64,000 nt of DNA from Nymphaea colorata. Taxonomy: Eukaryota; Streptophyta; Magnoliopsida; Nymphaeales; Nymphaeaceae. The stretch is from contig NC_045146.1 of the NCBI RefSeq assembly GCF_008831285.2, positions 23,825,703-23,889,702 of the forward strand, given 5' to 3'. Shown here one piece after another: positions 14,106 to 26,029 of this stretch. Under the pieces are notes generated by a model that made no database searches, had not been told where the DNA came from, and worked only from the letters and a program-made list of their open reading frames with translations. Position 1 is the stretch's first letter. Each line of letters begins with the position of its first letter. The position numbers and the translations under genes are program-made.

Positions 14106-15525
14106 ACTTACAATGTAAATACTGTAAAGCTTGCACCAGTTCAATACTAGTTTCTTCTTCATAAACAAAAACCTTATACTGTATCACGGGAAAGCAGTTG
14201 GTAAAATATCAATTTTTATCTGATACAGCTGTTATGATATCAACTTGTTTTCCTACCCAATTAAGGGTTACTACCCGCACGAGACCACAAGATAAGTTGA
14301 AAGCGGTCGATGGTTGTTTTGTTCACTCATCCATTCAAGATAGGTGTGATACTTTTTCTTCTTTGGTTGCAATTTTGAAAGTTCTCAATTCTTTTATAGA
14401 GACAAGCTTCTTTCCCTTTTTGTTGATATGAAGATGGGTCGAACAGAATAGCGAATAGCGGATGAATGAACGCATTCATAGAAAGGATTCCCACCTTTCT
14501 TCCATTGTTACATAATTCCATAGAAGATACAGGAAACCATGGATAATGTAAGAACCAAGGCAAATTGTTCTGAAAAATATGATATTAGCATCGGCAATGG
14601 ATTCGACAGAACATTTGTGAAGCGGGAAGCAAATGAGAAACAAAAAGCAAATTTTAGAAAACAAAACCCAGCTTAACTGATACCATGCTCAATCAAACAT
14701 AGCAATCCAGTATATCATAAATAGCGATCAGGTCTGAGGGTTTTGTCATTTTCTACCATTTATTTATGATCATTTAAGATTTGACGTGTTGGGGCTCTGA
14801 GTGACTCCCTAGTACATCGTTGCTCGGGAGGCCTGCTTATCAGTTTGGCTCTGTGCAGGAAAAGACATCAATAATGTCAAACCCATCTGATCCTTCCGTT
14901 CTGACACCTTACACTTGCCCCTACCTAACCGCCGGCGCTAGGGGTGCTTGAAGTTTTGGACTCATTAGACAACTTAGAGAACCGATCAAATTCCTCAAAA
15001 AAAAAAAGATCCATGTCATTTGACGTTTTATACAACTTACACCAGGAACCTCAGACAGGATCCGGACGGTGTGTCAGAGTACTGTTGATCTACTAATAAA
15101 CGAAGGAGTGTGTCCAAAGTTGCATTTCACATTTCAAAACAGTGGATGATCCAATCTGCACTCTTAAATGTCACCTGCTTTAACCAGACTGAACTTACAA
15201 TTAAGTTGGCGCTTCGAAGTTTTTAGGCCCATCTATCTGGGTAGACTCGGGAAAATACCAATTATTACCCGAGTCAAAAGCAGAACATAACATCTAAATT
15301 GATCATTTATAATTGGGATATTTACTACAAGGCAAAAAGCCTCAGGATACATGAATACAAAACCATCTCCCGAAGGATAAACATAACCAAGAAGTCAGGG
15401 AGAAAACGACCCCACTCTTTTCACATTAATACTAGCTGCACCCAAATGTGCATCTTCAAGGGACCACAGCAGAACGATTGCATCATAGGGCTATAAATCT
15501 ATCTATCTGGCCATGTCAAGGCAGA
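14106..15525. other. Intergenic between convergent EXLA and ISPF
   Basis: Holds the two 3' UTRs and about 1 kb of sequence without recognisable coding content. I see no repeat with clear ends. Confidence 0.5.
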
Positions 15526-18270
15526 TCACTTTCTCATTAAGAGGACTACAGTGTGGGCAGCGATGCTTCTATTCTCCCCAAGGCTGTCAACTTTCTCATG
15601 AGTCTTTGCCTTAAGATTGACTACAGATGGATCAGCCCCAAGCAACTCACATAAGTTGGCACGTATAGCCTCCTTGTGTGGGCTCAGTTTTGGTCTCTGC
15701 AGTATCAATGTGGCATCTAAGTTTCCAAGATCATAACCTGCCTCATGCATAAGCCTGACCTGAAAAACCATGATAACGAGCAATAAATGAATACAACAGA
15801 AAGAAAAAGCAAAAAAGAAAGGGACATCTATCCTGCTGAAAGAAAGAAAAAACTTCCTATTCAACAATAAGAACACAGTTGGAATAGCAGCCGAGCAGAA
15901 TATGATTTCAAAAACCAAATTGATTTTTCAGATCTATGCAGCTAAAGTCGCAGCACCACAACTTCCAACTACCAGTGATGAATGAACTATTAGACTTTAA
16001 TGTCTTCCATAAAGTCGAGCAAACATGCGTTTACAACTTCTCTGTTGCATCCAGATGCATTCTTGAGTCACAAAAATACAAAGACTGCACTGTCAAAATT
16101 TGCCTAAAACTGCAAAAAATCTCCAGACCTATAGTTAATGTAAAGATATTCAGTACGCTATCTCTAGCGTTATTGTTAATGTGAAGTTATTCACTGTGGC
16201 TTATAGTAAGCCCCACCTACCATCGATGTGAAGTTGTTCTGTAAAGCATAAGTAGATGGTTTTCAATATTTTATAAGAACGGATTGGGTGAAGTCTCCTA
16301 TTTTGTATACCGGAAAGAGGAATGATAGATCAGGTTCAGTGATTTCTGATGACCATGTTCAACAAATAAAAAAGAAAATGAGGGCAAATGCAGATACTGC
16401 GACAGAAAACTTCTAGTACAGAGCAGAGCAAAGAGCCAACACACACATAAAGTCACTCCTGAGACAAATGGAGCACGTCTGTTTGCATAAATTATTTTAA
16501 GAGAGCGAGAGAGAAAGAGGGGTCTTCAATCAATAATTGGAAAAAAAGGATCAATCTGTTGTCCCTGAACCACATTTATTACAAACCCTACCTGTATTCA
16601 GACCCCAACTGCATACCGAAAGATAAATTGGCATTGTTTTATAAGTTGTATGTTATTGACTTATTCTGATAGTTATAACAAATTATATAACGTAAAAATA
16701 GGACACCTAGCAGTAGTCTTGCTGATTGGTCAAAAGTTGTAGTCACCGAAAATTTCTTTTACCAGGATACACAACACTAGAAAAGAAAAAAGCCGTAATG
16801 CCTCCATAGAAGGTCAGAAGAAACAAAGCAATCAAATGATGGTTTCCACATCGCAGATGGTCCTATAGCTATCTCATGGAATGACAAAACAGCATTATTA
16901 GTAACCAAGAACAGTAAAGAAGCTCAATGCACATTATAAATTTATAACGACAATAAAAAATTCTCTCATGAAGGGATTAATGTGGATGGAGAGGCATACA
17001 GCTTCTTTCACAAAGACTGATGATGCTGCACCACGCCATTTAGGATCACTGTCAGGGAAAATCTGACCGATGTCCGGAAGTCCCAAAGCTCCCAAAATTG
17101 CATCGACAACACAATGCAACAGCACATCTCCTGTAATTTGAATTCCCATCAATACGACAGTTGTGGCAGAATTGCTTATCAGATTTAGTTAATGGTGAAT
17201 TGAAAAGGAAACAAAGGTTGGCATCATTGACAATATTGATGGAAACATGAAACCCGTAGCTTATTTACTTCTCTTGGACTTCCATATTAGAAGGATAAAT
17301 TTCTAAGAAAATGGACTAGTCTTGCTCCTGCAATCAGAATTCACAATCCCAAACACTTAGAAGAACAACAATAATAAAAGTAAACCTTTTCACTGCAGAC
17401 TCTATCTCCCCCACCATGGAAACCAGCGAAAAATTCAAAAAATACAAACAAAAATAATTTCTAAATCACGGTTACGGCTGCACCTCTAGTATAAAATTCC
17501 AAACTTTTTTGCAATAACTCGAAGCATGAAGCCGAAATTTCGAAACATCAAGGAACAATCAGACCAAGAATTGTCTCACGTGCCTAATCAATCCGCTATG
17601 TCAGAACAAGTTCCACATTCTCAGCCGTATCCCCACAGCAGAATTGCATGAAAAGAGAGACTGCAGATGAATATTACAAATCAAATAATCCCCAAACGGA
17701 TGAATTGACAGAACGCCAGAGAACCATTACATAACAGAATCCCAGTTGACGCAATGCCTGAGGAGAAAGAGCAGATCTTCAGAGGACCACAGCCTTACCA
17801 TCTGAATGAGCTTCGCATCCTCTGTCATGAGGGATATCGACCCCCCCTATAATCAACGGTAGGCCTGGCTCCAGCCTATGAAGATCAAACCCATGGCCGA
17901 CCCGAAAAGGAAGCGAAACACGGGGTCGGCTTCCGCTTCCCACCTTCGTCTCCGCCTCGGCCCTGCCGTCGGTGGAAGCCTCGGTCCTGAGAGTAGCAGC
18001 GGCCACCCATCCCCTTCTTGCAGAGGTGTTCGTGAGGTTAATTGGGGAAGCATCGAAAGAACTGAACGAAGACCCAAAGTGCCATCAGAGTCAGAGTTAA
18101 ACAATACGAAGAAGGGAAAGAGAAGCACAAAGGATTCGGAAGGGTACGATCACTTACAGCCTATGAGAAGATAGGAGCATGTTGGGGGCAAGCCCGGAGA
18201 GGGATTTTCCAGTAACCTTCACCGGAAGCGTAGAAAAGGAGAGAGCAGACGCAGATGAAATCGTCGCCAT
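15526..18270 (-). CDS. ISPF: 2-C-methyl-D-erythritol 2,4-cyclodiphosphate synthase, plastid
   Basis: Plastid MEP-pathway enzyme that converts CDP-ME 2-phosphate to the cyclodiphosphate MEcPP with release of CMP. Four exons on the minus strand (18158-18270, 17799-18061, 17000-17130, 15526-15759) join in phase to 246 aa. The first exon encodes a Ser/Ala-rich transit peptide starting [15 protein letters not shown]; reading only the second exon would miss it, because an in-frame stop precedes the core there. The catalytic core has [12 protein letters not shown] (metal ligands Asp97 and His99 by homology with the bacterial enzyme), AHSDGDVLLH (third ligand His131), [13 protein letters not shown], and the C-terminal [19 protein letters not shown] that lies at the CMP site. 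No key residue is missing. The last intron is about 1.2 kb. Confidence 0.95.
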
Positions 18271-18271
18271 G

Positions 18272-18306
18272 AGAGCGAGAGCGAGAGCGAGAGCGAGAGA
18301 GGGAGC
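18272..18306. repeat. (GAGAGC)n purine repeat in ISPF leader
   Basis: Tandem GAGCGA hexamers lie just upstream of the ISPF start codon on the minus strand, so the transcript leader would be CT-rich. Confidence 0.85.
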
Positions 18307-18773
18307 GAGACTGTAAGGCGCGGAATTTTCTGCCTTCCACAGCCGCCCCTTACATGTGGGAAGTAAATAGTTCGGTTCCAGATCAGCCCAGCCCGAAGCC
18401 CACCACTAAGTTGAAATGTCGACATTCAGGTTCAAATCGGATATCTGGCCATATCCGAAACCTTCTCGCATTAGTAGTAGGTTTCTCGTCAACTAACCTC
18501 CTCGGATCACGAAACCGACTTTGCATTGACCATCTGAATCCAAATCCAAATTGTGTAATAGCCGTCTCTGGCGACTTTTGACCAGTCAAATTTCAAATAT
18601 TCACTTAATTATATTATTTTTTTAACAAAGAAGTCCTTCAAAAGCATCGACGACAATGGGATGAGAAAATATTCACCTATTATGTTGTTTCGGGGCAGTG
18701 TTTTCAGGTTGGTAGATTCTGTGGCCGATTCTAGAGTCCCACATTTCATGTTCAATTGTTCTTTTATATTGTT

Positions 18774-18800
18774 ATATATATATATATATATATATATATA
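18774..18800. repeat. (TA)n microsatellite
   Basis: An uninterrupted TA run in intergenic sequence upstream of ISPF. Confidence 0.95.
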
Positions 18801-19529
18801 ACAATTTTAATATGTTTGACCGATTGCAAGTAAATCAATGAATCAACCAACGAATCAGCAGCCGCACCAATTCGGTTCATGAACTGATTTTTGTAAAGCT
18901 GGTTCAGCTTAGTTTCTTAGAATGGACTTTTGGTTAGCGATATCGCATAAACGAAGAGTGGGATGGGAAAATGTTCAATTAAGTTGGTCCAACTTGATTC
19001 TGTTCTCTTTATATGATGCGGGTGAGATAGCCCTGTAAACGGTTCAAACTCGAGCAACATTCTTTAGATCGGTTTACTGTACAAGTCCAAATCGATGAAT
19101 TGGATTCTCACTTGGACTCTATTTTTTAAACCATATCTGATTCCACCACCATAAGATCTGACGATCATGCATAATGGAGTCAGATCTTTACCATATCTGG
19201 TTGATATTGGGTTTGGATTTGGTTTGGTTATGAAATTGCATACTTAAGTTGGGTCTTATTGGTATTTGAATTTGATTTTGTTTAACTTATCTGATTAAAC
19301 TAATTCAAAGTTGAATCCATAATTGAATATATCTGATCCATTTACTTCCCTAAGTTAGGTCCCTGCTGCTAAGTTTGAGAACAAGACCATGCATGATTTG
19401 AATTGTTCAACTTGTTATCCTCTACATTCACCACTTACCAGCTGCACACCAATTGCGAAGTATAGTTTCTATAGCCCAAGTCATTGGCTACTTGCAGAAT
19501 GATTTGGAGAAATTGTAACATATTTCCAA

Positions 19530-19844
19530 AGTTAGTACCCCCTGCCCTGGGGCCTATACTTCATAGAGGGGTTGACACCCACAGGAATCGAACTAGCAAC
19601 TGGTTACATGTCAAGCATTAGCCCAACTAGCAGGGCGGAGCCAGAGATTTTATGCTCAATATTAGAGATGACCAAGGGCACCAAATAAAAACAACTAAGT
19701 AACTGAGTGGCACTAATATATAAATTTAGAAAAATAATTTGGACAAAACAGTATGTATATATATAGATTTTATGGCACTGTGTGGGCAAAGGCCCACACG
19801 TGCGCACAATTGGCTCTGCCCTGCCAACTAGTTACACCAAACCC
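19530..19844 (-). mobile_element. tRNA-derived SINE-like unit, interrupted by a MITE
   Basis: Read on the minus strand it begins GGGTTTGGTGTAACTAGTTGG, then CTAGTTGGGCTAATGC (A-box-like), then AGTTCGATTCCTG at about 19584-19594, which matches the pol III B-box GTTCGANTCC. A 193-bp MITE (19631-19823) sits inside the A-box-like part. The 3' end is not sharply visible. It could instead be a decayed tRNA-like repeat of another kind. A related unit lies near 63.5 kb. Confidence 0.55.
19631..19823. mobile_element. hAT-type MITE, 193 bp
   Basis: The ends are CAGGGCGGAGCCAGAG and GGCTCTGCCCTG, forming an imperfect terminal inverted repeat. It is flanked by a perfect 8-bp duplication CCAACTAG at 19623-19630 and 19824-19831. 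An 8-bp duplication with a CAGGG-type end is typical of hAT elements. There is no coding capacity. It lies inside a SINE-like unit. Confidence 0.85.
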
Positions 19845-20262
19845 CTTTGCGCGATCCATATACTTGAGATCTTCATATTTACTCTTTTATACTTGCAAAA
19901 GTACTATTTAAAAATATTAAGGGGTTGGTATGCTCTTAAATTCACAAATTTAAGTTCCTCAAGATTTAAGATCGAAAGGAAATTAGAAGTAAAGCAAACA
20001 GTCAAGAACCCTATATGTCCGATGAATTTTGTTAAAAGATCAGCTTATTGCCAGTTTTATATACTGGATTGAGCACAGCCATCCCCACTTCACAACTCGT
20101 ACAAACATTATTACTGAAAGAGCTTGACATCGATAATTCAAACAACCTTCTGACATTGACGATCTTGATTCTATTTATGACTCAAAATCATACAAAGGAA
20201 ATCGAAGGAATAGAAGGGGCACCACCAACCAAGTGAACACACTTTATTAGCCTAAAACTTCT

Positions 20263-20784
20263 TCACTTTATAAGTGGAGAAGATGCGGCCGTTGCTGCAA
20301 CACCATCTTCAGTTTTTACAAGAGGATCCTGCATACAGATATAAGTCAACAGATTCAAATGCAAGATGTATATAAAAAGCTGAGTGACAAATTGACAATA
20401 ATCTTTCCTAAAATGTGAAAGATTAAAAGCATGCCCACGTGAAACTATCAGACAATTTGAATATCGATTCATAACAAAAGACATGCCTATAGAGAACATG
20501 TACGTTTCTTCTGGTATTAAAAAAAAGGAGCTAACTATATATAAAAGCCTAGCAATTATGGAGCAGAGGTGGCTCCAACAAAATAAATCAATAAATACAT
20601 GAAATTCAGGAGAATCTAAGTTGTTTCTGCTTTCTTTTTTGACAAGAAATAAAAGCTCCAGGTGAGTCCTTACCATCATATGCCATTTGAGGATGACAGG
20701 ATTATAGAATCTGAATACGACTGCAGATTGTGGTGAAGTTAGTTCTGCTGCTGCCAAGGTTTCCAAATTCCAAGGCGCGGCACT

Positions 20785-20785
<1 letters not shown>
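20263..20785 (-). CDS. Possible last two exons of an unidentified gene
   Basis: On the minus strand an acceptor-like TTTTAG near 20785 opens a frame reading AAPWNLETLAAAELTSPQ, and later VVFRFYNPVILKWHMM, to a good donor (ATG|GTAAGG) near 20675. A second acceptor near 20329 opens DPLVKTEDGVAATAASSPLIK with a stop, in a compatible phase. I recognise no family and cannot find the upstream exons; a CT/TA microsatellite lies directly upstream. It may be a real small gene or chance. Confidence 0.25.

Positions 20786-20788
<3 letters not shown>

Positions 20789-20861
<73 letters not shown>
20789..20861. repeat. Compound (CT)n(TA)n microsatellite
   Basis: About 38 bases of CT dinucleotides run directly into a TA run. 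Confidence 0.95.
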
Positions 20862-21544
20862 TGATGATCTATGTACTAGAAAACTTCTATATTCACGAAA
20901 AACTTTCATGACTTAGTTATAAGATTGGACATAGCATCTCTAAATCTAACGTGTTAATAGGACAGTATCCTGAGTGTAGGAAGAGAGGAAGGGACAAGGA
21001 TGACCTACCCTTTAAGAGAATAAAGTCTCTGTCAACTAGCCAATCCGTGCATGCAACTAATTTGATAAAAGCAGACCAACTTAAGAAAAATAAAAAAATG
21101 CTCTTCGTAAAAGCATGACCAAAATTTCTGAAGCAATGGTTTCTATAGGTAATGTAAAACACAAAACGCAATAGACACACGGAGTCTCTGCAATGATGCT
21201 GAACATTCTAGTTCGTCCACAGAATATACACATACATAGACCTTAAGGCAATCTACACACACACATATATCTCAGAATATGAGTAAAACTAGTTCTGTTT
21301 TGAAACTGATTTTCTCAGATTCCTATGCCCCAAGATTCATGACTAGTATTATAATGGAAAGAATAGAGAGCAAAAGGAAAAAAGAAAATGGTGAAGGTGA
21401 GAAACTTAGTCTTAAAATGAAACTGGCTGAATGTATTCCGCACCCCTCCCTGTCTCCGTGTATATACACACACAGACACACAAAAATAGATGCAGGAGAA
21501 GTGGCTCATGATGCAAGAAAGAAAGATGAAGAGAAGAAAGATTA

Positions 21545-21895
21545 TCACCTATTGCAGTCCATATAGGTAGAGAGCGCGAATGGCAACTCGACATGGCATG
21601 TGCTTGGGAGCTCTTTAACAGCAGCTTCCTTGAGGTTGTGGATGCGCCGTGTTGCATGTCGGATGCAGGTACATGCCAGCTCCTTGTCCTCATGAGTTAT
21701 CAGCAAGCTGCGAAGGCGTTGAAGGCCCTCACAGCAATCAGGGGAAGGCGCACTCTCACTTCCAGTCATGTAAGACACGCATTTGTGCAATGTCATGACC
21801 ACTTCACCACAAGTCAGGTCAGCCTGGAAGCTTGGCTGAACAAAGAGCTGAACTGTTAGGAAAATTAGCAGCACCAGTGCTGTTGCTTTCTTCAT
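21545..21895 (-). CDS. LTP: Type I non-specific lipid transfer protein
   Basis: Small secreted lipid-binding protein of the plant nsLTP1 class, 116 aa in one exon. A signal peptide ends at about residue 25 (VQLFVQPSFQA). The mature part carries all eight cysteines: C29, C39, C54-C55, C75-x-C77, C100 and C114. This gives C-x9-C-x14-CC-x19-CxC-x22-C-x13-C, the type I pattern, so the four-disulfide, four-helix fold should be intact. The central DCCEGLQRL and ACTCI are typical. Many LTP1 genes have an intron just before the last codons; an AG|GTGATA here could serve as such a donor and would change only the last residue or two. A TATA box lies 73 bases upstream. Confidence 0.93.
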   Translation of the reverse strand: MKKATALVLLIFLTVQLFVQPSFQADLTCGEVVMTLHKCVSYMTGSESAPSPDCCEGLQRLRSLLITHEDKELACTCIRHATRRIHNLKEAAVKELPSTCHVELPFALSTYMDCNR

Positions 21896-21967
21896 CTTTG
21901 TATCAGACCTTCTTCTTCTTCTGTGAACTTGTGTGTGTGTGTATGTGGAGACTCGATGAAGGTGCTA

Positions 21968-21973
21968 CTTATA
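21968..21973 (-). promoter_or_regulatory. TATA box of the LTP gene
   Basis: On the minus strand the sequence reads CTATAAGTAG, 73 bases before the LTP start codon, a normal spacing for a short plant leader. Confidence 0.6.
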
Positions 21974-22041
21974 GCTGGCAAGGGCACAAGCTACAAAAGT
22001 CATTTTTGTGGTTGTGTATGCCATCATCAATTTGTTACTGA

Positions 22042-24409
22042 AGATTATCCTGTATGAGAAAAAATAAATATCAAATCAACAGACATATTTTCGGTCCTAC
22101 CATGATTTTCCGACATATTAGATGGTCAATTTTTAGTAGTACGGTAGGTCTATGCTTCCAGTTTTCTTTTTCTTATGTTAAGCAGTATGATCCGCATATA
22201 TGAATTTAGCTTCTTTGTCCGTTTACTCAACAATAAACTGGCTGAAGAATGATCAAGCATTTGAACTCATATGAATATACTGGAGAGATGTCCCTGATAA
22301 TTTGAACACACATGCACACACACACACACACGTATGTATATAACCACATTTTTTGCGCAGAGACTGGCAAGGCATATTGGTGCACATACGAAAAAACAGA
22401 CGTTTATTTTATATTGCACTAAATGCTTTTATATATGAAGTTGTGTAAGTATATGAAAATTATGCAAAGAATTCCCAAAAAAAAAAAAAAAAAAAAGACA
22501 AGTGGAGGAAGTTTCTGCCCGCCGGTTTGCACCAAAGTATGGCAGCCACAGACACATCACTCCGATCAGTGGCGAGGCGAGTAGTCCTTTTTATTATATA
22601 AAGCCATTAACAATGTCCACAAATTTGAAAAGTTCATCAGATTGATCATAGCCAGAGAAGCAGTGGGTAGCACAGTAAAGGACAGATCTGAGCAAATGGG
22701 GAAGGAGGGTGACACATCTGCTTACGTCGGCACAGAACTTCCAGGCAACCCTCATGCTTCTCTTTGGCATAACAATTTTGGCAACATCGAAGGTGGACAA
22801 ATCTCACCATCCTTTCCCCAACAAACTCGTTCATCCTTCTCTACTGTGACCTTGGCTCACCAGACTGCCAACTGCTAAAGCATGACGGATCGGATGTATC
22901 CGGCTCTTCCACTTGACTGAGCGCCAATCAAACAACTTGAGTGATACAGATCCGTGGTGCTCTTTATCTTTAGCCCTTCTCGTTTGAAAGTAAGCACAAT
23001 GGTTATTCTGCAGTAGTCCAGGATCATCCAGTTTATTTCACAACTTCTCTAATAAAAATTACACTTGCTGGTAAAAGCTATCAAGTCGGCACTTAAAATA
23101 AACTTCTGTTAACATAAGAAACAAAAAAAGGTTAGCTAGAAGAACGGCAATATAATTTAATAATAAAAGGTAGCGTTGAAAAAAGATTGCAACTGGCGTT
23201 CATTTTTCAGGTTATAGGAATTTCCCTTCAAGTCCTTATTTGAAAATTTTCAAATTGGCCTCTGTTTTGAAAACTGTAGACAAAAGGCAATCCCCAAATA
23301 AAAGATTTTTGCAAAGAGATTATGGGCTTCGACCAATCGCATAGAGATTTTCACATTAAAAGCGGGAAAAAGAGAAACGCTTGTAAAATATTAGAATTTC
23401 ATATCAAGTTGGCATTTCGAAAGGAAGAGGTTTCATCCCCCAGGAAGGCAATTCTCTAGGAGTACATCCAATGGTCCATATCCAGAAATTTCACAAGTAG
23501 TTCATATTCGACGTTGCTTTTTCCTGTTTCAAATGCCAGTAGGGGATGATGCTCCCACTAGTCATGGATAATGCATCATTTCAGCTGGGCGTACAGCAGT
23601 GAACCGCGTGAGAAAAAGAATCACCCCAGAGTTCGGCCACCGGAAAACAAGTCCATTCAACCAAGAAAGATCCATGCAGGCGTCAAAACATATATCACAA
23701 TGCATAAAAAGTTGATGATCATGTGTTTCATCACATTCATATGCAAACATTTACTGGTAAATGTCATAATATTAGAAGCATGTTTGAACTTTCTTGGAGT
23801 TCCAAACAGTTGCTTTTAGCTGTAAAAGTAAAACTGATAAAGTGTTTCATTATCTCCGAACAGTCTTATTCAATAACAGAGGGAGGAGTCTAATCTTAAA
23901 TTAAACCAGATCAAGGATAATCAAATGGCCATGAAGAGAAATAAGCAAATGCAAAACAATCCATGATACCACAAGTAATTACCAGAGCTCAAGTTACAGG
24001 CAGCAGCAGGAGAACAATTTAGTAACTTGGAAAATAGGGTGATTGGTTGCATAATAACAGCAGAGGGAACAGCACAGACCATGTAATTCTTATGGCTACG
24101 TGAAGCACCCCTTGACATTCCAGAGAATTCAAGGCAAACCAGTTTATACATACGCAGCGAATTCCTCAAACCACAGCCTCCAGATGATGGAGGCAAGAAA
24201 GGTCTTCACAAGGAGGTTTTGGTATCATCAATTACATCTCAAATTACAAACTAAGGATAGTAGGCAAAGGAAGAACCCGTCCAAGCAAATCAGGACTTCC
24301 GAATTCTCACCATTGTCCCAGTGTGTCCCAGAGTTAACCCTGCACAGGCTCTCACCCTCTACAGATAGCAATCGAGTCACGATTTCTCTTCAACCGAAAA
24401 AATTATTCT
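22042..24409. other. Intergenic, no firm gene
   Basis: Contains a short CA repeat near 22310, a poly-A tract near 22480-22496 and only short open frames. A minus-strand frame at 22594-22800 is not convincing. The right end is likely the 3' UTR of the acidic-protein gene. Confidence 0.45.
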
Positions 24410-25045
24410 TCATTGTTTACGCTTCTCTTTCTTCCCAACTTCTACCTTCATTTTACTCTCAGCTCTATCATCATCGCTTTCGTCATCGTCATCGTCATCG
24501 TCACCATCGCTACCCTCATCCTCTTCATCACTTCGAGAAGAATCAAGACGAGCTGCGTCCTTTGCCCACTCCAACAACTTCTGCACCTCGCTGTCGAAGT
24601 CCTCGTCTTCGCCACAACCATTGCCAGCAGCCACCGATAACGAATCCATGGGCTGCTTCATTGCCACATCTGCTTCCCCTTTCATCGGACCCTTTAGAGC
24701 TAAGAACCTGGCAGATAGCTCCGCACCGAAGACGTCGCCCGACTTCCCGTCCCCAATTTGACCACGCTTTTCCTCCGATTCATTACACGCTGCGGAGGGA
24801 TTAGGTTTTTGCGCGGACGGGACTTTTAGTGCCGCAAATCTTCGATCGAGATCGGCGTCCAGACCAGAAGAGGAAGAATGGAGACGATGGGAATTGACGT
24901 TCAGGCGAAGGAAGACGTCATCCTGAGCGACGCGGAGGAGTTCCTCCACCTCATCGACGTGGCTCCCGTTCATCGGCTCTGCCCATTCAGGGATAGGCGC
25001 AGAATCAGCACCGCCGGTGGCTTTCTTTCCCTTTCCCCTTCTCAT
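24410..25045 (-). CDS. Acidic protein with two MIM1-like motifs, unknown function
   Basis: Single-exon frame of 211 aa starting MRRGKGKKATGGAD (the likely ATG at 25045; the same frame stays open a little further upstream without a better ATG). A helix-like stretch DEVEELLRVAQDDVFLRL is followed by two copies of a similar motif: DADLDRRFAALK (residues 63-74) and GAELSARFLALK (107-118). Then comes DSEVQKLLEWAKDAARL and a highly acidic tail with a run of seven Asp, ending in basic KKEKRKQ. The two motifs resemble the MIT-interacting motif MIM1 (acidic-x-x-L-x-x-R-L/F-x-x-L-K) of ESCRT-III proteins, and such motifs also occur in animal ANCHR/ZFYVE19. That link is inference. It looks like a real plant gene because of its CpG-rich, stop-free length and coherent composition. 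Confidence 0.7.
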   Translation of the reverse strand: MRRGKGKKATGGADSAPIPEWAEPMNGSHVDEVEELLRVAQDDVFLRLNVNSHRLHSSSSGLDADLDRRFAALKVPSAQKPNPSAACNESEEKRGQIGDGKSGDVFGAELSARFLALKGPMKGEADVAMKQPMDSLSVAAGNGCGEDEDFDSEVQKLLEWAKDAARLDSSRSDEEDEGSDGDDDDDDDESDDDRAESKMKVEVGKKEKRKQ

Positions 25046-26029
25046 TCCCTTCCCCGTTCGAGGGCTCGCGGCTTGCCACAGCAAGGATCAGGTGTGAATT
25101 GTGGAAACCACGACGGTCGGAATCGAGTTGGTTAAAGTCAAGGGCATGTTAAGCCAATCCAATTCTCAAACGAATCTGCAGAGACAATGGCATGTTCATG
25201 ACCGCGACACGAACAGGATTCACAGACTTTCATTCAGGCCAGGCCATTACAAGCCTAGCGGAGCCAACGATGGCTTTCCATGTTTGCTTGGGCGCCTAAC
25301 TTTTCTTTCAATCCTCATTTATTCAACCCAAGTCATTTTTTAGCCCAAGAAACGTTCAACTTTTTTTTGTGCAGCAAAAGACATAAACCCGTAGCTGCAT
25401 TCCTAAGGGCCATCGCCACTCTCACTACACCATCCGCTCTTCCTGGATTGAAAAAAGAATCCGAAGTCCAATTTTTCACCAAATCCAACTAACGAGAAGG
25501 ATTTCTTGCATTTGTTGTCGCCTATTATTCAACAGCTTATTTCTTTTTTCAACTGGATAGCTGCAACGTTCTATCCAACGGAAGTCCATATATCATTTTA
25601 TAGTTTTTTTTTTTAATATCTAAAAGGATATAACTTAATACATGCATACGCTAAAAGGGAAAGCCCTTTTGACTTTCCCAAGGAGGCTGGTGCAATGTGT
25701 TGAGCTGAGGATGTCAGAGTTCTACCAATTCGGATTTAAGTAAATATTCGATCGGATATTTAACCATCTTATCCGATCGGATACGGATTCAGATTCAGTT
25801 TTAAGTAAATATTTGATCGGATACTTAACCATCTTAACAAGTATATGCGAATCCAAATTACAGCTTGATATCCGAATGTGAACTGTGAGTTGCTGAGTTG
25901 ATATCCGAATTCGAATTACAGTTGATATCTGAATCCGAACCTGTATACACCAAACACCAACTTAAAGTTATGATATAAAAATAATATAAACTGTATATGA
26001 AGGTATAATTAAAGCACCAACTAAACATT

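Noticed and set aside
22594-22878. Overlapping short minus-strand frames of 60-70 codons
   Set aside because: Two frames overlap, neither resembles a family, and there is no supporting splice or promoter context.
24100-24804. A 234-codon plus-strand open frame
   Set aside because: It lies mostly antisense to the acidic-protein gene; its His/Arg-rich low-complexity region mirrors the Asp codons of that gene.
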